NCBI GenBank assembly: GCA_021736615.1
Contig: JAIPFN010000097.1
Span: forward strand, 1 to 24,589
DNA: 24,589 nt
Origin: Phycisphaerae bacterium
GTDB lineage: Bacteria; Planctomycetota; Phycisphaerae; Sedimentisphaerales; Anaerohalosphaeraceae
Direction of reading: 5' to 3'
Part shown: in pieces, positions 13,991-21,045 of the stretch
Layout: each line of letters begins with the position of its first letter
How positions within the stretch are numbered: the stretch's first letter is position 1
Notes under the pieces: model-generated
Database searches by the model: none
What the model was told of the DNA's origin: nothing
The model's input: the letters and a program-made list of their open reading frames with translations, nothing else
Program-made: the position numbers and the translations under genes

Positions 13991-14267
13991 GTTATATCCT
14001 TTATTTAAGTCAACAATTAGTGGATTTTTACGTATTACTACAATAATTGTTCTGAATAGTCGAATTATTATGTCAGTTTATATTTATCTGTGTTTGGTGT
14101 AAATAAAAAAACATCCTCAATGCAGGTATCGGCTCAAATAGCTCAATATGATGATTTTGCTTAACAATATACCGCAAAATAAGCCAATTGGCTTTAGAAA
14201 AACGTCATGAATGCCGATTTAACCTGATAGCTATAATATTAAATAGATATAGAACTGGAGTATCCTA

Positions 14268-15227
14268 ATGAGTTCATTTGCTAGAGAAAAATTGGCTGCA
14301 ACGCTGTTCAGGCGTTTTGAAGGTAACCCGATCCTTACCACCGAGAACTGGCCCTATCCTATCAATTCCGTGTTTAACCCGGGTGCGATCAAGTTTAACG
14401 GCGAGGTTATGCTGTTAAACAGGGTTGAGGAACTTCGCGGATTTTCGCACCTGACCTGCGCAAGGAGCAAGGACGGACTAACCAACTGGATAATCGACGA
14501 GGTCCCGACAATGCGGGCTGATCATAGTACTAATGAGGAAAAGTGGGGCCTGGAGGACCCGAGGATTGTCTGGCTGGAAGAGCAGAAACAGTATGCGATC
14601 ACATATACATCGTTTAGCGAGGGCGGGCCGATAGTTTCGCTGGCGATAACCAAGAATTTTAAGTCGTTTGCGCGGCTGGGCGGGTTATTGCCGCCGGAGG
14701 ATAAGGACGCCTGTTTGTTCCCACGTCGGTTTAACGGACGTTTTGCGCTGATACACAGGCCCATTGTGCGGGGTGAGGCTCATATCTGGATCAGCATGTC
14801 GCCGGACCTTAAGCACTGGGGCGACCACCGGGTATTGCTGAAAACCAGGATGGCGTACTGGGATGGTGCGCGGATCGGACTGGCATGTCAGCCGCTGGAG
14901 ATACCGGAGGGTTGGCTGCTGATCTATCACGGCGTACGCAGAACAACCTCAAGCCAGCTTTACAGGACAGGAATGGCACTTCTGGACAAGAACGAGCCTT
15001 GGCGAGTGCTTCGCAGAGGCGAAGAATGGGTGCTAGGCCCCAAAGAGTCCTACGAGCGGATCGGCGATGTAAGCGACGTAACTTTCGTCTCAGGCGGGGT
15101 AATAATGGAAGACACCAACGAGCTATACCTGTACTACGGAGCCGCCGACGATAAGGTGGCGGTGGCTATGGCTGATATGGATAAGGTTCGGGAGTATATT
15201 ATGTCTTGTCCTAAAGTTAAAGAGTAA
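14268..15227 (+). CDS. GH130-family glycoside phosphorylase
   Basis: The 319-aa product is a five-bladed beta-propeller type enzyme of GH130, a family that phosphorolyses beta-mannosides (for example mannosyl-glucose or mannobiose) to give mannose 1-phosphate in the cytoplasm. Visible family features are SVFNPGAIKFNGEVMLLNRV at 34-53, the GLEDPRI motif at 94-100 with the presumed catalytic Asp97, DKDACLFPRRF at 145-155, YWDGARIG and the final YLYYGAADDKVAVA blade. Length is normal and there is no signal peptide. CTGGAG lies about seven bases before the ATG. A TATAAT at 14232-14237 may be its -10, but I see no good -35. Substrate specificity (subfamily) cannot be assigned by eye. It stands alone, with no adjacent sugar transporter. 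Confidence 0.92.
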   Translation: MSSFAREKLAATLFRRFEGNPILTTENWPYPINSVFNPGAIKFNGEVMLLNRVEELRGFSHLTCARSKDGLTNWIIDEVPTMRADHSTNEEKWGLEDPRIVWLEEQKQYAITYTSFSEGGPIVSLAITKNFKSFARLGGLLPPEDKDACLFPRRFNGRFALIHRPIVRGEAHIWISMSPDLKHWGDHRVLLKTRMAYWDGARIGLACQPLEIPEGWLLIYHGVRRTTSSQLYRTGMALLDKNEPWRVLRRGEEWVLGPKESYERIGDVSDVTFVSGGVIMEDTNELYLYYGAADDKVAVAMADMDKVREYIMSCPKVKE

Positions 15228-15431
15228 ACTGACACCGTAAATACCACGCATTGTAGACATTGTCGACATTTCCCACCTATGGTTTTTGGGGTTTTGGGGC
15301 CGAAATAAGGCCCAAAAAACGTCAGAAATTTTCATTTTTTCACGTTTTTGCGCGCTTTTTGGTCACTTTTGCGCGTTTTTTGTGCATTTTTTTTCGCTGG
15401 AAATATACGACAACTAAATTCAACAAAGGTA

Positions 15432-15454
15432 GTATACCCGTTTTACGGGTATAC
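15432..15454. terminator. Perfect 10-bp hairpin, possible terminator
   Basis: GTATACCCGT (15432-15441) pairs perfectly with ACGGGTATAC (15445-15454) around TTT, followed by GTTTTAAGTTTTAAG. It lies ~205 bases beyond the GH130 stop, so it may end that transcript or simply be another repeat hairpin. Confidence 0.4.
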
Positions 15455-15601
15455 GTTTTAAGTTTTAAGTGTTAAGTTTTAAGATTCTGGATGCGGGGAG
15501 CGGCTTGGATTTTGAAGTCGAAAAATAACAAAGGTTAAGCTCTAACTATAGTATATGTATAGCCATAATGTCGCTAGTAGACATAGCGTACTTTGGTGAC
15601 A

Positions 15602-15684
15602 GGTTACAAGTGCGAAGGTGACTGGCGGGACGAGTGACGGGTTACAAGTGCGAAGGTGACTGGCGGCAAGCGTGAAGGTGACTG
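15602..15684. repeat. Direct repeats of 27 bases, 38-base period
   Basis: A perfect 27-base unit (starting GGTTACAAGTGCGAAGGTGA and ending CTGGCGG) occurs at 15602-15628 and 15640-15666, with a partial third copy (CGTGAAGGTGACTG) at 15671-15684. The intervening spacer is GACGAGTGACG-like. Two and a half copies without uniform spacers do not make a CRISPR array. Confidence 0.75.
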
Positions 15685-16091
15685 TTCGCTAACGTGAGGT
15701 GGGGAGAAAATTTTAGTTATCGATTTCCAGGTCCTGCCCTGGCGGGGATGGCAATATTAACATTGATTATTTTTCACCATGAAGAGCCTGAAGGGCTTGA
15801 AGAAATTGAACTTCTTCATTTTATTTGCCTTATATGTCCTATCAAGTTTTTTCTTTTGCAATTTGGTAATATTCGGTTAGGATATATTCATATTGCTTTG
15901 GAGTGAAATTATGCGGTGAAAAATAGAGAGACGCAGAGGTTTGCCGGGATGTATATTCAGCGTGGGAAAAACAGCATGCGGGATTCGATGATTTTATTTA
16001 GTTATATTAAATTGTCAAGGCAAAAACGCCGTTTAAATTGAAAAAACAACGATTCTGCATGGCTAAATTATCTAAATCCCCGAAAAAGACT

Positions 16092-16131
16092 CCCGGTGTT
16101 TTTAGTTTATCCCCGGTGTTTTTAGTTTATC
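16092..16131. repeat. Tandem duplication of a 20-base unit
   Basis: CCCGGTGTTTTTAGTTTATC occurs twice, head to tail and without mismatch, at 16092-16111 and 16112-16131, about 35 bases upstream of the RHS-locus promoter. It could be a replication slippage product or a duplicated binding site. Confidence 0.8.
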
Positions 16132-16164
16132 CCTTTAATTTTCTCTTTTTTTCAAAATAATTTC

Positions 16165-16193
16165 TTGACGGAGGTATATGTCATACATACAAT
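16165..16193 (+). promoter_or_regulatory. Promoter of the mini-RHS locus
   Basis: TTGACG (16165-16170) and TACAAT (16188-16193) are spaced by 17 bases, a near-consensus sigma70 promoter. The spacer contains a short dyad, GTAT-ATGTC-ATAC, that could bind a repressor. Transcription would start near 16200, about 85 bases before the ATG at 16284. Confidence 0.65.
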
Positions 16194-16283
16194 ATCGCTT
16201 AATGAGGTTTTAATAGAGATTTACCAGGGATTAAAGTGGACAAGAGAAGCCTAGAAAACATAAGAAAGGCAAAAGGAGGAGTT

Positions 16284-17189
16284 ATGAAACCTTCAAAGCC
16301 GTTATTTTCACACATTATTGCATTCATCGCAGGGTGCATTATATGCGGAGGCTCTTTTTTCCTCTTAGGGAGCGGGAAATTACAACAGACCGAACATGGC
16401 CCGAAAAATGTTGATCAACTCCTGAACATGTCAGAAGCAGAAATAGCTAAACTCGATATAGGTTTAGTAAATTTACTCTGCGCTGAAGGGCTTGATGGTT
16501 CGGAAGATTTGGACATTGATAAATGCCTTGCAACTATAGACGAGTGGGCTGAATTTATCAGAAAAGATACACAAGCCCGAATGCCTGCTTATTTTAACAA
16601 TCCCGCAAAATATGACAACTCAGTAAATCTATTCAAAATTGTCACGATGATTCTTTGCCTGAAAAACGACATCGGAGTTGATTATAATCAGGATATTATG
16701 AAACGAGAGGTGTTCCCTGATTCTAAGGATGTTTTTATCCACGGTTGTTTAACTGGTAAGAAGCACGGCGGCTGTGTATCTATCCCAACCTTATGCGTAG
16801 CTGTTGGAAGACGTTTAGGTTACCCTTTAAAACTGGTTTGCACCAAGCGACATGTCTTTTTCCGCTGGGATGACGGCAAAGAGGTTTTCAATATGGAGGC
16901 TTGCTGTCCTGGTTGCGATACCCATCCGGACGACTATTACAAAAAATGGCCGACAAATGTTACCGCTACTGAAATCAGGGTTGATAAGCTCCTTCAATCA
17001 CTAACACCAAGCGAAGAAATGGCTCTTTTCTTAGAAACGAGAGGCCACTGTTTATTTGATACAGGTCGTGCCGCAGAAGCACAACTCATGTACGCCAATG
17101 CCTATAAATTAATGCCGACACAGGTTAAACTGGCAAACATAGATCAGCTAATCAAAAGCGAAATAATGAAAATAAGAAATGCTAAATAA
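16284..17189 (+). CDS. Membrane-anchored transglutaminase-like (SirB1-type) cysteine protein
   Basis: The 301-aa product has one N-terminal membrane segment (about 7-30) and then a domain with the layout of SirB1/transglutaminase-core-2 proteins. These features are GGCVSIPTLCVAVGRRLGYP at 162-181 with Cys164 as likely nucleophile, KRHVFFRWDDG at 188-198 with His190, and Asp196 or 197 completing a papain-like triad. The C-terminal ~50 residues (ETRGHCLFDTGRAAEAQLMY) look like a TPR. I chose the ATG at 16284 because GGAGG sits just upstream; a GTG at 16236 with AGGGA would add 16 residues. It is the first gene of a three-gene unit, 15 bases before the mini-RHS gene. It could process or crosslink its neighbour, but that is inference. 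Many Cys residues fit an exported domain. Confidence 0.8.
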   Translation: MKPSKPLFSHIIAFIAGCIICGGSFFLLGSGKLQQTEHGPKNVDQLLNMSEAEIAKLDIGLVNLLCAEGLDGSEDLDIDKCLATIDEWAEFIRKDTQARMPAYFNNPAKYDNSVNLFKIVTMILCLKNDIGVDYNQDIMKREVFPDSKDVFIHGCLTGKKHGGCVSIPTLCVAVGRRLGYPLKLVCTKRHVFFRWDDGKEVFNMEACCPGCDTHPDDYYKKWPTNVTATEIRVDKLLQSLTPSEEMALFLETRGHCLFDTGRAAEAQLMYANAYKLMPTQVKLANIDQLIKSEIMKIRNAK

Positions 17190-17204
17190 AGACGGGAGAT
17201 CAAC

Positions 17205-18152
17205 ATGGCTAAGTCCAAACTTATAGTTCTATTGGTAGTATGTGCTTTACTGGGTAATTTTTCGTTCGGGATGTATGACGCCAAGACAGGCCGTTTCATG
17301 CAAAGAGACCCAATTGGAACCGCTCCCCGCATTGTTCATACGGAGCAAGGACCGAAAATCATTCAATCAGTAGCTACACCAACGTCACAAAATCGCAATG
17401 ACACAGTTGTTATTCCTTCAAATAGAATTCCGATCAGCAAAAACAGTCATGAACCATTAGAACTTCAATTACTAGACCTTGAAAATCAAACTCAATATGC
17501 TGACGGTATGAATTTATATCAATATGTTATGTCTAATCCTCTATCTTATCTGGACCCACTTGGCCTCGAATCAAGGAGATACGAATGTAAATGTGGAAAA
17601 GGAATAAGGCCACCTAACAATTATGAAAAGGTAAGGGATTTAATGGGTGGGTGTGCGTATGCTCTACCAACAGGTAAAATAGGAGATAAGTTAGGAGATG
17701 CTACGTCGAATATCTCTAATAATCTTCTTTCATGTTTATTCTGGCAAGAAAGTTCTATGGGACAAAATCCCAATTACATGAAAGGCTCATATATTGGATT
17801 AGGACAAATGGGAGAAAGTGCTTGCAAAGATGTGGATAGAATATATAAGCTTCCACCCGGCACATGTTGGAGGCGTCAACAATCAGGTAGTTTTTGCGAT
17901 CAAATTGCAAATACGAGAGCATATCTTTCCATCATTTACGCATTTTATAAAAAGGGAAGCATTAGAGATTCGCTTAGACGTTATGGTCCCCCCGATGCAC
18001 CGCACGCGGAATACGCAGACCCTCTCTTAAATTGTGAAAAATGCATGAATAAAGCAGCTGGCAAAGAAGGTATTGTACCTTGGTGCAATGCCGAAGACTG
18101 CTTCAAAAATTTAAACAAAGAAGTGCAGGATGCTAGAAGGAAACGACTATAA
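17205..18152 (+). CDS. Miniature secreted RHS-core protein with lysozyme/SLT-like C-terminal domain
   Basis: The 315-aa product begins with a signal peptide (1-22). It joins directly to the terminal RHS-associated core: YDAKTGRFMQRDPIG at 24-38 and, after a ~58-residue insert, YADGMNLYQYVMSNPLSYLDPLGL at 98-121. In full RHS proteins this block ends the ~1000-residue shell and the toxin follows. Here the shell is absent. The variable domain (122-315) has FWQESSMG at 179-186 and GLGQM at 198-202, recalling the catalytic ESS and G-Q motifs of soluble lytic transglycosylases (Glu182 putative acid), plus LRRYGP at 257-262. Eleven mature Cys suggest disulfides. GGGAG precedes the ATG by seven bases. 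Peptidoglycan cleavage is inferred. No YD repeats are present. Confidence 0.8.
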   Translation: MAKSKLIVLLVVCALLGNFSFGMYDAKTGRFMQRDPIGTAPRIVHTEQGPKIIQSVATPTSQNRNDTVVIPSNRIPISKNSHEPLELQLLDLENQTQYADGMNLYQYVMSNPLSYLDPLGLESRRYECKCGKGIRPPNNYEKVRDLMGGCAYALPTGKIGDKLGDATSNISNNLLSCLFWQESSMGQNPNYMKGSYIGLGQMGESACKDVDRIYKLPPGTCWRRQQSGSFCDQIANTRAYLSIIYAFYKKGSIRDSLRRYGPPDAPHAEYADPLLNCEKCMNKAAGKEGIVPWCNAEDCFKNLNKEVQDARRKRL

Positions 18153-18994
18153 TGTTCTTTCAATTTAGAAAGGTTAATATTGCCTTACTAATCTCTTTTG
18201 GCTTAAATATCTTTTTGTTGGTTTTTCTTGCACTAGTTGTCATGGAAGTATACCCTCAGTATATTTATAACATAGACTCGGTTCACAATCTTTGGGATAG
18301 ATTTAGTGTACGTACATATAGAGCACAAGGGCAAGACAAGTGTTATTTTGAAATTCTTAATGGAAGAAAAAGAATTTATTCTATGACTGGTAATGGAGAG
18401 TTTACTGTCGAAACTAAAGGTGAATATACAATAGAAAATAGTCTGCCTGCTCTTGTCATTAAGAATTGGGTTGGTGGAGCTCATGGTGATTCAGATTATT
18501 ACATTTTTGGGTTAAGCAATGAAGTTCTACATGTAGACACTGTCAAAGGGCTATTAGAAGTCGAGTTCAAAGATATTGACCATGACGGCAAACTAAAAAT
18601 ATGCGGGTTAGATAAAACTTACGGATATTTTCACGGTTTTTCTTTTAGTAACTCTCCATTGCCAACAGTGATACTATCTTATGATCCAATAAAATCAAAA
18701 TTTGTTCCAAATAAAAAGTTAATGGCAAAACCTATATTACCTGAAGATGAGCTTAATATAAGAGCTCAAGAATTTCAAAATGATCCGGTATGGCATGAAA
18801 AATCACATCCTCCAACTGAATTACTCCGTGATGTTTTAAATTTACTTTATGGGAATAGTAAACAGCAAGCCTGGCAGCTTTTTGAGAAATCTTGCCCGTC
18901 GGATTTTGAATCAATAAATGAGTATAAAGAACTACTCTTGCAAAATGCAAGCAATAGCCCATTTTATAAGGAAATCACTTTTAGCAGCGATTGA
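18152..18994 (+). CDS. Membrane-anchored periplasmic protein, candidate immunity partner
   Basis: The ATG overlaps the stop of the mini-RHS gene by one base (TAATG), so translation is probably coupled. The 280-aa product has an N-terminal membrane helix (about 10-31) and a predicted periplasmic part. Residues 108-185 (GGAHGDSDYYIFGL, VEFKDIDHDGKLKICGLDKTYGYFHGF) contain a DxDxDG-type calcium loop as in FG-GAP/VCBS repeats. They resemble a widespread uncharacterised domain often reading GGAHCC...DLDGDG, by my recollection. A helical C-terminus follows (220-280). Position right after a predicted cell-wall toxin, together with membrane anchoring, makes it the natural immunity candidate; sequence alone does not prove that. 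The gene is AT-rich, like its two partners. A hairpin lies ~90 bases after the stop. Confidence 0.75.
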   Translation: MFFQFRKVNIALLISFGLNIFLLVFLALVVMEVYPQYIYNIDSVHNLWDRFSVRTYRAQGQDKCYFEILNGRKRIYSMTGNGEFTVETKGEYTIENSLPALVIKNWVGGAHGDSDYYIFGLSNEVLHVDTVKGLLEVEFKDIDHDGKLKICGLDKTYGYFHGFSFSNSPLPTVILSYDPIKSKFVPNKKLMAKPILPEDELNIRAQEFQNDPVWHEKSHPPTELLRDVLNLLYGNSKQQAWQLFEKSCPSDFESINEYKELLLQNASNSPFYKEITFSSD

Positions 18995-19083
18995 ATTTGA
19001 TGTTTTTCATACAATAATTTCCTCAAAAACTATGTTAATGCGTGTAACCCTTGCTAAATAATTTTGTATTTAAAGCTCACGCA

Positions 19084-19098
19084 TCAAGCTTCGCTTGA
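19084..19098. terminator. Hairpin between convergent mini-RHS locus and rnf operon
   Basis: TCAAGC (19084-19089) pairs perfectly with GCTTGA (19093-19098) around TTC. It lies between the end of the 18152 gene and the rnfB stop at 19126. On the minus strand it is followed by an AT-rich stretch, so it may serve as a terminator for rnf. Confidence 0.45.
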
Positions 19099-19125
19099 AG
19101 GTGCCACCCTGAACATTAAATTTGT

Positions 19126-20007
19126 CTACGCTGTTTTTGCTTTTGGTTTTTCGCCTGCTTTGCGGTCTGCTGGGGCGTTTTTGCCTCGTGCTACTATTAC
19201 TCCGGTCGGGCATTTTTCCATTGCGGTTTCTGTGCCTTCTGAGGGCTCGTAGTTTTCATAATCCATTTTGGCGAGATTGCCGTCCATTGTGAACAGGTCG
19301 CTTTGCTTTGTACACATCTTGCAGGCGATGCAGCCGACTTTGCAGAATGCGCGGGTGTCCTTGCCGGTTTCCTGGCTGGAACAGGCGACGGTAGTTACGT
19401 TTTCCTGTCCGAAGGGGACCATCTCGATAAGGTCCCGCGGGCAGGCCTTTGCGCAGGCTCCGCAGCCGGTGCATTTTTCGTAATCGACGGTGGCGAGTTT
19501 GTCGACGATATGCAGGGCGCCAAATTTGCACGACCTTACACAGTCGCCGTAACCCAAGCAACCGTACTTGCAGGCCTGGACGTTCGGGGCGGCGTTTGCG
19601 GCTGTACACAGCGGTATGCCGTCATATTTTGCGTAGAATGTTTTGTCGTCGGCACGGCCGCGGCAGTGGACGATGGGACGCTTGATTTTTCCGCCGTCGC
19701 TGATCCGGATGTTAAGAATCTCTGCGACGGCTGCGGCGGTATCGGGTCCGCCGGGGGCACATTTGCCGAGAAGCTCGGGGTCGGCTGCGACGGCTTTTGC
19801 GTATTGTCCGCAGCCGGGGAAGCCGCATGCTCCGCAATCGATGTTCGGCAGGGCCTCGTGAATTGCTTCAATCTTTGGGTCGATGGTGACCTTTAGTTTT
19901 ATGCTGGCGATCAGCAGAACGATGGCGAAGCCTGTGCCGAGAACGACAAGTGTCATTCCGGCGAATATTATGTTTTGTATTGATGCGAGGATCATTATCT
20001 GGGTCAT
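19126..20007 (-). CDS. rnfB: Rnf complex subunit RnfB (Fe-S electron entry)
   Basis: RnfB accepts electrons from ferredoxin in the Rnf ion-translocating complex. The 293-aa product has one N-terminal membrane helix (about 12-36). A four-Cys Fe-S domain follows, with CGACGFPGCGQYAKA at 58-72 and Cys83. Clusters of ferredoxin type come next: Cys146, 150, 156, 160 and the classic CTGCGACAKACP at 179-190. A further Cys-rich stretch (CKVGCIACKMC) lies near 222-232. The C-terminus ends in a Lys/Ala-rich tail. It is the last gene of the operon, separated from rnfA by 365 bases of duplicated spacer, so its expression may be uncoupled. The first 12 or so codons are also present, duplicated, in that spacer. 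Confidence 0.95.
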   Translation of the reverse strand: MTQIMILASIQNIIFAGMTLVVLGTGFAIVLLIASIKLKVTIDPKIEAIHEALPNIDCGACGFPGCGQYAKAVAADPELLGKCAPGGPDTAAAVAEILNIRISDGGKIKRPIVHCRGRADDKTFYAKYDGIPLCTAANAAPNVQACKYGCLGYGDCVRSCKFGALHIVDKLATVDYEKCTGCGACAKACPRDLIEMVPFGQENVTTVACSSQETGKDTRAFCKVGCIACKMCTKQSDLFTMDGNLAKMDYENYEPSEGTETAMEKCPTGVIVARGKNAPADRKAGEKPKAKTA

Positions 20008-20135
20008 ATGATTACCGTTTATTAAATTTAAAATGAAAAATTAAAAATCAAAATTAAGGAATCGCCTTACGGCGGAAACTATTTTATTCCGGGTCCGGGG
20101 CCCAAGCCACGGATGACAAATATTTAAGATATATA

Positions 20136-20393
20136 GTTACAGCGTGGGCATGGCCCACCCTATGTTAATGTCTTTCTTTTTTATGACGTCTGATCGGGGA
20201 GCTCGCGCTCCCGCGCTTTTAATTATTCGTTTTATCTTATCATTCCTGCGAATATTATGTTTTGTATTGATGCAAGGTTACAGCGTGGGCATGGCCCACC
20301 CTACGTTAACGTCTTTCTTTTTTATGACGTCTGATCGGGGAGCTCGCGCTCCCGCGCTTTTAATTATGCGTTTTATCTTATCATTCCTGCGAA
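20136..20393. repeat. 117-bp direct repeat, 141-bp period, chimeric rnfA/rnfB spacer
   Basis: Bases 20136-20252 and 20277-20393 differ at only three positions. Copy 2 includes the last codons and stop of rnfA. Copy 1 carries the same tail of codons but is joined to a 37-base stretch (20241-20277) matching the rnfB start (19954-19990) with two mismatches. Each unit contains GTGGGC-ATG-GCCCAC and GGGAGC-TCGC-GCTCCC hairpins; on the minus strand it reads GARAPRSDVIKK and VGWAMPTL, a known intergenic-repeat signature. The rest of 20008-20135 has a CGCC-TTA-GGCG-like hairpin and no gene. Confidence 0.88.
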
Positions 20394-20963
20394 GCCCATG
20401 AAGGCCATTGTCAGGATTCCTGCTGTTATCAGTGTTATCGGTGCGCCTTTTAATGCTTCCGGGACGTCGGCGAGAAGGAGGCTTTCGCGGATGCCTGCCA
20501 TTATGCAGATGGCCATTGTAAAACCGATGCCCGCTCCGAAGCTGAGGACTACTGATTCGACGAGGCTTTCGATCTCCCAGAGATTCAGGAAAAGGCAAAG
20601 ACCCATGATCGCACAGTTTGTCGTTATCAACGGAAGGAATACGCCGAAGCTGTCGTACAGCGGCGGAAAGAATTTTCGGACATACATCTCGACGAGCTGG
20701 ACGGCACCGGCGATTACGAGGATAAAGCAGACGAGCCTTAGAAACTCAAATTCATAGGGGATGAGTACCATGTGGTCGATCAGCCAGGTGAGAGTTCCGC
20801 TGAGCGTGATTACGAATGTTACCGCACAACCCATGCCGAAAGCCATGTCGATGCGGCCCGATACGCCGAGGTATGGGCAGATGCCGAGAAACTTCGTAAA
20901 GACCAGGTTGTTTACGATGACTATCGATATGAAACCAAGAACTAATGTTTGAAATGTATCCAT
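20373..20963 (-). CDS. rnfA: Rnf complex membrane subunit RnfA
   Basis: The 196-aa product has six hydrophobic segments and the family patterns VNNLVFTKFLGICPYLGVS (21-39) and ITTNCAIMGLCLF (about 112-124), with the membrane Cys that in RnfA/RnfE bind an intramembrane Fe-S centre. With RnfE it forms the antiparallel membrane core of the complex. A Shine-Dalgarno-like AGGA lies ten bases upstream, partly within an AT-rich tandem repeat. Its 3' end lies inside the 117-bp repeat. Confidence 0.96.
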   Translation of the reverse strand: MDTFQTLVLGFISIVIVNNLVFTKFLGICPYLGVSGRIDMAFGMGCAVTFVITLSGTLTWLIDHMVLIPYEFEFLRLVCFILVIAGAVQLVEMYVRKFFPPLYDSFGVFLPLITTNCAIMGLCLFLNLWEIESLVESVVLSFGAGIGFTMAICIMAGIRESLLLADVPEALKGAPITLITAGILTMAFMGFAGMIR

Positions 20964-20975
20964 TATTTTGAAATC

Positions 20976-21001
20976 CTAATTTCTAAATTCTAATTTCTAA
21001 A
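20976..21001. repeat. AT-rich tandem repeat between rnfE and rnfA
   Basis: CTAATTTCTAAA occurs at 20976-20987 and 20990-21001 (14-base period) in the 82-base gap that splits rnfE from rnfA. It is similar in style to the other AT-rich intergenic runs. The adjoining TCCT provides the AGGA of rnfA's ribosome site. Confidence 0.6.
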
Positions 21002-21045
21002 CAAATTCAAAAAACGAATTATTTAAATATAAAAACAAGTTGCGA

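Larger units (their letters stand above)
15228..16164. other. Gene-poor, repeat-rich kilobase
   Basis: I find no convincing gene between the GH130 stop and the RHS-locus promoter. The stretch holds a T-rich low-complexity run with repeated TTTTGCGCG words (15330-15400), a perfect hairpin (15432), TTTTAAG heptamers (15455-15485), a 38-base-period repeat (15602), an HHEEPEGLEE-reading relic of the HEEHEGHE repeat class (15775-15810), and a 20-base tandem duplication (16092). Frames of 60-70 codons here are low complexity and lack ribosome sites. Confidence 0.6.

Noticed and set aside
15602..15684. Possible CRISPR array
   Set aside because: There are only two full repeats and one partial copy, with a short spacer that resembles the repeat itself and no cas genes.
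15694..15906. 70-codon plus-strand frame
   Set aside because: It has a HHEEPEGLEE repeat relic, no ribosome site and low-complexity composition.
20144..20401. 85-codon plus-strand frame containing two similar halves
   Set aside because: The internal repetition is the 117-bp DNA duplication read through; it is not a protein repeat.
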